Positions 6,307-10,549 of a stretch of 10,549 bases of DNA are shown piece by piece. The position numbers and the translations under genes are program-made. A model generated the notes under the pieces. That model worked only from the letters and a program-made list of their open reading frames with translations, was not told the DNA's origin and ran no database searches. Where the stretch lies: positions 1 to 10,549 of the forward strand of contig JAHHSN010000042.1 of assembly GCA_020025195.1 (NCBI GenBank). The letters run 5' to 3'. This DNA comes from Angelakisella sp. GTDB taxonomy: Bacteria; Bacillota; Clostridia; Oscillospirales; Ruminococcaceae. Positions within the stretch are counted from its first letter, which is position 1. Each line of letters starts with the position of its first letter.

Positions 6307-9071
6307 GACCGCTTAAACTCATCCTCTCCGCATTTGGGCCCTATGCGGGACGGACGGAGCTCGATCTTGAAAGGCTCGGGACCGAGGGGCTTTATCTCAT
6401 CACGGGCGACACCGGCGCCGGAAAGACCACCCTCTTTGACGCGGTAACCTTCGCCCTTTATGGCGAGGCGAGCGGCGAAAACCGGGATGCCTCCATGTTC
6501 CGTTCCAAGTACGCAGAGCCCTCGACCCCCACCGAGGTGGAGCTGACCTTCTCCTACGGCGGCAAGGTCTACCGTGTGCGGCGAAACCCCGAATATCTCC
6601 GTCCCAAGACCCGCGGCGAGGGCTTTACCACCGAAGCCGCAGGCGCAGAACTTACCTTTCCCGACGGCCGGGTGATCACAAAGCTGAAAGATGTGAACCA
6701 CGCGCTCATTGAAATTTTGGGAATCGACCGGGGTCAGTTCTCCCAGATCGCCATGATCGCGCAGGGGGATTTTTGGAAGCTCCTTCTGGCCTCCACCGAG
6801 GAACGCAAAAGGATCTTCCAGAAGCTTTTCCATACCCATAACTACTACCGGCTGCAGGAACACCTCAAACAGGAAACCTCAGCGCTCTCCCGGGAGCTGG
6901 AAGTCAAGCGAAGCAGCATTCGCCAGTATATAAACGGCATTGATTGGCCAAAGGATGATCCGCTTTTCGGGCGGGTTCAGGACGCCCGGGAGGAACGCCT
7001 CCCCACCGATGAGGTCGTTTCCCTTCTGGAAACGCTCACAGGGGCGGATGAAAAACAGGAAGCCCTCTGCCAAGAAGAAATCGAAGCGCAGGAGGAGTCC
7101 ATCCGGGCCGAGACCGCTCTCATCGCCAAAGCGGAGGGCTGGGAAAAAAGCCGCGCTTCCCTCCAAGACTCCGAAGATAAACGGGCCATTGAGCAGGAAG
7201 CTCTCCAAACGCTTGGCGAACAGCTCCGGAAGGAAAATGCCCGCAGGCCGGAATGGGAGGAGAAGAAAGAAAAAATCGCCGAGTATAAGGCGATGCTCCC
7301 CTCCTATGAGGAAATGGAGCAGAAGTCCCGCCAAGCGGAACAGCTGGTCAAAACCATAGAGCAGGACGAAGCGAAGGCCGCCGCCCTGATCCAGAAGCAA
7401 GATGACACGTCAGCGGCGCTTCAACGGCTGAAGGAGGAGGCTGCCGCCCTTCAGGGGGCGGATGCGGCTCTGACGGCGCTCAAAGCCGCTATGGAAAACG
7501 CTGCGCGGCAGGAGCGGGAATTTTCCAACCTTTCCCTGCACCTTAAAGCACTGGACCGTCAGAAAAAGGCCCTTCAAGAGGCGCAGGAAAAATATAAGGC
7601 AGCCTCCCTGGCGGCCGAAACAACAAACGCCCGCTGCGGTCTCCTAAGCCGCCTCTATCTGGACGCGCAGGCCGGCATTCTGGCGGAAACGCTGACCGAA
7701 GGAAAACCCTGTCCGGTCTGCGGCTCGCTCAGTCATCCTTCTCCTGCCGGCAAGCCCCCGGAGGCTCCCACCAGAGAGGAGCTGGAACACGCCCGCACCG
7801 AAGCGGAGCAGGCCCAAGCGGAAGCCACCCGAAGGAGTACCGAAGCGGGAACACAAAGCGGCAGCTTTCAGAACGCGCGGGAACGCCTCAAAGTGGAAGT
7901 GGAACAGCTCTTTGAAGGGCGTGTCCCCTCCGACCTGCGGGAGCAGCTTCCCCTTAAGATTGCCGATCTTCAGAAGGCGGCACGCGCGCTTGGGGAGCAA
8001 ATAAGCGCCGCGGAGAAAAACGTCCGGCGGAAGGAAGCGCTCGACCGTCTTCTTCCCGAGACGGAGACGCGGATGAACACACTCCGGGAAGAACTGGAAA
8101 ACCAAAAGCTCACCTTAGAGGGGAACCGCGCCAATCTAAAAAATCTCCGCGAACAGATCAAAATGCTCGGGAAGCGTCTCCCTCACCCCAGCATCGCCGA
8201 GGCTCATGCTGCCATCCGGCTTCTGGAGGGCGAGGCGGAAAAGATTCAGTCTGCCATCGACGCCGCAGCCCAAAACCACGCCGACTGTCAGAGGCGCATC
8301 GCAGAGCTTACCGCTGCCATAACGGAAGCGAAGCGGCAGCTGGAGGGCGCAAAGGAGGTCATCGCCGAGGAGGAGACTGTAAAGCTTCTTAACATGACAG
8401 AAAGGAAAAAGGAGCTTCTCGCCCGGCAAAAGGCTCTCCATGTGCGGCTTTCCCTAAACCGCACCGCCCTGAAGGAAATCCGCAGAAAGTCCGGGGAAAT
8501 CGCTGATACCGAGGCCCGCTACGTCTCGCAGAAGGCGCTCTCCGATACCGCCTGCGGCACCCTTTCCGGAAAGGAAAAGGTCATGCTGGAGACCTATATC
8601 CAGATGACCTACTTTGACCGCATCCTCGCCCGGGCCAACACCCGTTTTCTGGTGATGTCCGGCGGTCAGTATGAGCTGAAGCGCCGGGTGGAGGCGGAAA
8701 ACATGCGAAGCCAGAGCGGACTGGATCTCGACGTCATCGATCACTATAACGGCACCGAGCGCAGCGTCAAGACCCTCTCCGGCGGAGAATCCTTCAAGGC
8801 GTCCCTCTCTCTGGCCCTTGGGCTTTCGGATGAGATCCAGTCCTCGGCAGGCGGCGTCCGGCTCGATACCATGTTTGTTGACGAGGGCTTTGGCTCCCTC
8901 GATGAAGAATCGCTCGATCAGGCGATGAAGGCACTCCTCTCTCTCTCGGAGGGGAACCGTCTTGTCGGTATCATCTCCCATGTCGGGGAGCTTAAGGACC
9001 GCATCCCAAAGCAGATTGTGGTCACCAAGGCAAGGAGCCTTGGCAGTACCGCGGCTATTGTGACTCCATAA
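6303..9071 (+). CDS. sbcC: Exonuclease SbcCD, subunit C (Rad50/SMC-like ATPase)
   Basis: A 922-residue ATPase partner of SbcD that bridges DNA ends and gates the nuclease. I chose ATG 6303, overlapping the sbcD stop, because it directly begins MRPLKLILSAFGPYAG; the in-frame ATG 18 bases upstream only adds residues translated from the end of sbcD. Walker A GDTGAGKTT is at 35-43 and the Q-loop region (QIAMIAQGDFWKLL) near 148-161. Two long coiled-coil arms (~170-460 and ~485-790, rich in E, A, L, K) flank the zinc hook CPVC at 470-473. The ABC signature LSGGESF is at 825-831 and Walker B with D-loop, MFVDEGFGSLD, at 857-867. All catalytic elements are intact. The gene ends just before an IS200-like remnant, and the C-terminus (KARSLGSTAAIVTP) looks complete. 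Confidence 0.97.
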   Translation: MRPLKLILSAFGPYAGRTELDLERLGTEGLYLITGDTGAGKTTLFDAVTFALYGEASGENRDASMFRSKYAEPSTPTEVELTFSYGGKVYRVRRNPEYLRPKTRGEGFTTEAAGAELTFPDGRVITKLKDVNHALIEILGIDRGQFSQIAMIAQGDFWKLLLASTEERKRIFQKLFHTHNYYRLQEHLKQETSALSRELEVKRSSIRQYINGIDWPKDDPLFGRVQDAREERLPTDEVVSLLETLTGADEKQEALCQEEIEAQEESIRAETALIAKAEGWEKSRASLQDSEDKRAIEQEALQTLGEQLRKENARRPEWEEKKEKIAEYKAMLPSYEEMEQKSRQAEQLVKTIEQDEAKAAALIQKQDDTSAALQRLKEEAAALQGADAALTALKAAMENAARQEREFSNLSLHLKALDRQKKALQEAQEKYKAASLAAETTNARCGLLSRLYLDAQAGILAETLTEGKPCPVCGSLSHPSPAGKPPEAPTREELEHARTEAEQAQAEATRRSTEAGTQSGSFQNARERLKVEVEQLFEGRVPSDLREQLPLKIADLQKAARALGEQISAAEKNVRRKEALDRLLPETETRMNTLREELENQKLTLEGNRANLKNLREQIKMLGKRLPHPSIAEAHAAIRLLEGEAEKIQSAIDAAAQNHADCQRRIAELTAAITEAKRQLEGAKEVIAEEETVKLLNMTERKKELLARQKALHVRLSLNRTALKEIRRKSGEIADTEARYVSQKALSDTACGTLSGKEKVMLETYIQMTYFDRILARANTRFLVMSGGQYELKRRVEAENMRSQSGLDLDVIDHYNGTERSVKTLSGGESFKASLSLALGLSDEIQSSAGGVRLDTMFVDEGFGSLDEESLDQAMKALLSLSEGNRLVGIISHVGELKDRIPKQIVVTKARSLGSTAAIVTP

Positions 9072-9080
9072 AATAAATAT

Positions 9081-9103
9081 CCTCCGGCATATCCGGGGGT
9101 TTT
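9081..9103 (+). terminator. Probable terminator after sbcC, coinciding with the IS end hairpin
   Basis: CCTCCGG (9081-9087) pairs with CCGGGGG (9093-9099) with one wobble around a 5-base loop, followed by TTTT. It is only 9 bases after the sbcC stop. The same hairpin is the likely right end of the IS200-like element, so the insertion may supply the operon's terminator. Confidence 0.5.
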
Positions 9104-9135
9104 GCAGAAAACGCCTGAAAGGCTCTGTTACCAGC

Positions 9136-9155
9136 AGCGCCTGCAGGCGCTTTTT
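9136..9155 (+). terminator. 16-base perfect palindrome followed by T-run
   Basis: AGCGCCTGCAGGCGCT (9136-9151) is fully self-complementary and runs into TTTTT. It could be a second terminator behind sbcDC or part of the 3' region of the IS200 transcript. IS200 elements are known to contain internal hairpins that block read-through. Confidence 0.45.
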
Positions 9156-9587
9156 GCGGTCTGGCACTTGCGAAGAGATTGTTACTTGCCACCCGTGAAC
9201 GGGTCAAGGTATTCTTTCATTGTTATCTGGTCTCTCATTTCATCCTCTTTGAGTTGGTTTCTGATGTATTCTTTCATCTTTTTCTTGTTCTTTCCTTTGA
9301 GAAAACCCATAAACCCTGAAACGCTGATTTTCGGCGGGATCTCTACCAGCATATGAATATGGTACGGGCATACTTCTGCTTCTGCTATACTGTCACCTTT
9401 CCAGTCGCAGAGTTCCCTCAGTATTTTCCCTATTTCAGCCTTGTGCTCACCATAAAAGATTTGCCTTCGGTATTTGGGCGCGAAAACGATGTGGTATTTA
9501 CAGTTCCACGTGGTATGTGCTAAACTTTTATTGTCGTTCTCCATGGAATGACCTCGTTTTGGTTTGGGGTTGCAGTTGCCAGACCGC
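9156..9587. repeat. Inverted repeat pair flanking the tnpA reading frame
   Basis: GCGGTCTGGCACTTGC (9156-9171) and the complement of 9572-9587 (GCGGTCTGGCAACTGC) match at 14 of 16 positions, the first 11 perfectly. The left copy lies 10 bases after the tnpA stop and the right copy 27 bases before the ATG at 9544, so in the tnpA transcript the 5' and 3' untranslated parts could pair. Confidence 0.6.
9182..9544 (-). pseudogene. tnpA: IS200/IS605-family transposase TnpA, internally deleted
   Basis: The frame encodes 120 residues from ATG 9544, which follows AGGT at a good distance and begins MENDNKSLAHTTWNCKYHIV, the usual start of clostridial TnpA. An upstream in-frame ATG at 9595 is less likely. 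TnpA is a Y1 HUH transposase acting on single-stranded DNA. The HUH-type HIH is present at 62-64 (CPYHIHMLVEIPP). The usual ~150-residue protein continues after FMGxLKGK with an S-S-L-M-I-F segment, a N-R-x-F-W region and GYYV-x-TVG with the catalytic tyrosine, then NKK--EYIRNQ. Here FLKGK (81-85) joins directly to NKKKMKEYIRNQ (86-97), so about 35-37 residues including the tyrosine are missing in frame. The C-terminal LDPFTGGK is normal. The protein should be unable to cleave DNA. Confidence 0.88.
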
Positions 9588-9640
9588 TCCTCCATTTTAC
9601 CAAAAGGAGTTTTATTTTTACGGAACGCTAAAGCTTTTTT

Positions 9641-9667
9641 AGAATACCCGGCACAGCCGGGGGTTTT
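9641..9667 (-). repeat. IS200 left-end hairpin
   Basis: CCCGGC/GCCGGG (9647-9652/9656-9661) with a 3-base loop, upstream of tnpA. It shares 17 of 20 aligned positions with the hairpin behind sbcC (9084-9103) in the same orientation. Read on the plus strand it is followed by GGTTTT and might also terminate transcription weakly. Confidence 0.6.
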
Positions 9668-9761
9668 CGATTAACAATAAAAAACGGTGTGACTTTTTGC
9701 ATATGCCAGATAAGGAAGTAATTTAGAAAACACCAAAACTTTTAATCCGGCAATGCAAAAC

Positions 9762-9807
9762 AAAGAATTCCGAGGAAGGTTCAATCGAACCGACCTCGGA
9801 ATTCTTT
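9762..9807. terminator. Long perfect hairpin, probable bidirectional terminator
   Basis: AAAGAATTCCGAGG (9762-9775) and CCTCGGAATTCTTT (9794-9807) form a perfect 14-bp stem. After a 2-by-2 mismatch a second 5-bp stem GGTTC/GAACC closes on loop AATC. T-rich tails lie on both sides (TTTATAA on plus, TTTGTTTTG on minus). It lies in the AT-rich gap 9671-9842, in which I see no gene. Confidence 0.55.
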
Positions 9808-9842
9808 ATAACCATAATCGCACATTCGTATTTTCTTATAAA

Positions 9843-9880
9843 CCTCCTGTAAAATGAAAGCAGAATCAAATTACAGGAGG
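9843..9880 (+). promoter_or_regulatory. Stem that buries the tnpV ribosome-binding site
   Basis: CCTCCTGTAA (9843-9852) is exactly complementary to TTACAGGAGG (9871-9880), which contains the consensus ribosome-binding site of tnpV. In the folded RNA the site is fully paired. A 12-residue reading frame (ATG 9854, TGA 9890-9892) begins in the loop and ends overlapping the tnpV ATG (ATGA). It has no good ribosome-binding site of its own. Confidence 0.6.
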
Positions 9881-9888
9881 TCAAAATT

Positions 9889-10262
9889 ATGAAACACACA
9901 CTATTTGAGCAGAACGGCGGCAGCTACACCCAGCAAGGTGATTATCTCTTGCCGGATGTGAAATTACCCAATCAGCCGGAGTATGAAATTGGTGTTTGGG
10001 GTAACCGCCGCAGGCAGTACCTTAAGCAGCACCATCGAATCAAGTATACAATATGCTGACACAATGTACGCTCTATCCGCATCTTGCTGATGTTAAGCAG
10101 CAGGCACAGGAGATGTTTCTTCGGCTGGTGGATCAACTTGCCGAAAAGGAAGGTGTTGCAGAAAAGCTCAAGACTGAAGATCCAATGCTTTGGGTACAGC
10201 GGATGAACAACATCCGAAACAGATCAATGGAAATCGTCAATGCCGAACGAATCTACGCATAA
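9889..10262 (+). pseudogene. tnpV: Transposon-encoded protein TnpV, frameshifted
   Basis: The first frame begins MKHTLFEQNGGSYTQQGDYL at ATG 9889, 8 bases after AGGAGG, and stops at TGA 10057-10059 after 56 codons (...YLKQHHRIKYTIC). The second frame continues from about 10050 as NMLTQCTLYPHLADVKQQAQ and ends LWVQRMNNIRNRSMEIVNAE-RIYA at TAA 10262. Together they give the full ~124-residue TnpV of Tn4451-type and related clostridial mobile elements, whose members read H-H-R-x-x-Y-x-N-x-L-T at this point. Adding one base in ACAATATG (10048-10055) restores Y-T-N-M-L-T, so a single-base deletion explains the break. TnpV's function is not established. The rest of the frame is well conserved, so the lesion is recent or is a sequencing error. 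No Tn4451 recombinase gene is in the window. Confidence 0.85.
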
Positions 10263-10419
10263 CACTCACCGGATGAGGGCTGGATTTTTTCTTAAATCGC
10301 TTTTCAGAAAACAAGCTATAAATACAATTAATTTTAGATCATGTTGCTTTTATAAAGCCTGTTGCTATAATTGTAGTTGTATGATGCTAAAAGTATTTCA
10401 CCAGAAAGGAGAAGCCGCA
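10263..10419. other. AT-rich spacer between tnpV and the TetR-type gene
   Basis: No gene is seen. CTCA/TGAG (10264-10276) followed by GGCTGGATTTTTT is at best a weak terminator for tnpV. The promoter of the next gene occupies 10344-10371. Confidence 0.35.
10344..10371 (+). promoter_or_regulatory. Promoter of the TetR-type gene with possible operator
   Basis: TTGCTT (10344-10349) and a perfect TATAAT (10366-10371) are 16 bases apart. The imperfect palindrome CTATAATTGTAG (10365-10376, 10 of 12 positions symmetric) covers the -10 box and could be an autoregulatory operator, which is inference. Confidence 0.55.
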
Positions 10420-10549
10420 ATGGCAGATATGAAGCGGATCTTCGCAGACACCTTAATTGAGATGTTGAACGAAAAATCTCTTAACACCATTACAATTACG
10501 GATATTGTCAATCAGTGTGGTGTATCCAGACAATCGTTTTATTACTATT
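10420..10549 (+). CDS. TetR-family transcriptional regulator, N-terminal part
   Basis: Only 43 codons lie in the window. ATG 10420 follows AAAGGAG (10405-10411) at a normal distance. The visible N-terminus MADMKRIFADTLIEMLNEKS is followed by ITITDIVNQCGVSRQSFYYY (24-43), the helix-turn-helix of TetR/AcrR proteins, in which I-x-D-I-x-x-x-x-G-V-S-x-x-x-F-Y-Y is the signature. Such regulators usually repress an adjacent transporter or enzyme gene until a small ligand binds the C-terminal domain. That domain and any target gene are outside the window, so the ligand is unknown. Starts of this short type are common among Firmicute TetR proteins related to the dihydroxyacetone kinase regulator DhaS, but this is only a resemblance. 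Confidence 0.88.
   Translation, partial: MADMKRIFADTLIEMLNEKSLNTITITDIVNQCGVSRQSFYYY

Larger units (their letters stand above)
9075..9670 (-). mobile_element. Degenerate IS200-like insertion sequence
   Basis: A defective tnpA on the minus strand is flanked by two related hairpins in the same orientation. On the minus strand these share AAAACCCCCGG, then 3 variable bases, then TGCCGG (9667-9648 and 9103-9084). Subterminal hairpins in the same polarity, rather than terminal inverted repeats, are typical of IS200/IS605 elements. No tnpB or accessory gene is present, so it is of IS200 layout, about 0.6 kb. Exact ends could not be fixed: cleavage sites are tetra- or pentanucleotides defined by comparison with an empty site. 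It sits directly behind sbcC. Confidence 0.7.

Noticed and set aside
8454..9167. 237-codon minus-strand frame across the end of sbcC
   Set aside because: Antisense to the Walker B/signature region of an intact sbcC, without recognisable motifs.
9778..9791. GGTTCAATCGAACC, reminiscent of a tRNA T-arm
   Set aside because: It is the inner stem of a long hairpin; no acceptor, D or anticodon arms surround it.
1..10549. CRISPR array, rRNA or tRNA genes
   Set aside because: No regularly spaced repeats and no rRNA or tRNA landmark sequences were seen on either strand.

Overview
The window looks like chromosomal DNA of an endospore-forming Firmicute of the Clostridia. It carries spoVT, a DegV-family lipid-binding protein, a BlaI-type repressor, sbcDC and mobile-element debris of clostridial type (IS200-like tnpA, Tn4451-type tnpV). 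By eye the first ~9 kb is GC-rich for a Firmicute, which fits the Oscillospirales or a related gut lineage, but nothing in the window proves the genus. The last ~0.95 kb is clearly more AT-rich and is probably acquired DNA.

Layout: (1) Positions 1-1579, minus strand: a nitrogenase-like operon. A complete NifH-type P-loop/[4Fe-4S] reductase is followed, with a 4-base ATGA overlap, by a component-1-like (NifD/K-related) protein that runs off the window edge. A good sigma-A-type promoter lies just upstream of the reductase gene. (2) Positions 1952-2491, plus strand: spoVT with its own terminator. It converges on (3) a DegV-family gene, 2622-3530, minus strand, preceded by an unusually long, hairpin-rich leader behind a good promoter. 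(4) Positions 3860-4943, minus strand: a BlaI/MecI-type repressor gene and, 1 base downstream, a shortened BlaR1/MecR1-like membrane protein without its metalloprotease part. The promoter -10 lies inside a 22-bp palindrome, the likely operator. (5) Positions 5167-9071, plus strand: sbcD and sbcC, overlapping by ATGA, encoding the SbcCD double-strand-break nuclease. (6) Positions ~9075-9670: a degenerate IS200-like element. Its tnpA (minus strand) keeps the HUH motif but has lost the segment that carries the catalytic tyrosine; the two related end hairpins are still present. (7) Positions 9762-10262: a long perfect hairpin, then a tnpV gene broken by a one-base frameshift, its ribosome-binding site buried in a 10-bp stem. 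(8) Positions 10420-10549: the start of a TetR-type regulator running off the right edge.

The nitrogenase-like pair is the most promising lead for undescribed biology. Its reductase has every hallmark of the NifH/BchL/CfbC/MarH superfamily, but the partner has an unusual N-terminal cysteine pattern, and no nif, bch, cfb or mar genes that would assign a substrate are visible. Secondary leads are the structured leader before the DegV gene, the protease-less BlaR-like sensor, and the RNA-level control of tnpV. SbcCD, SpoVT and DegV are ordinary core genes.
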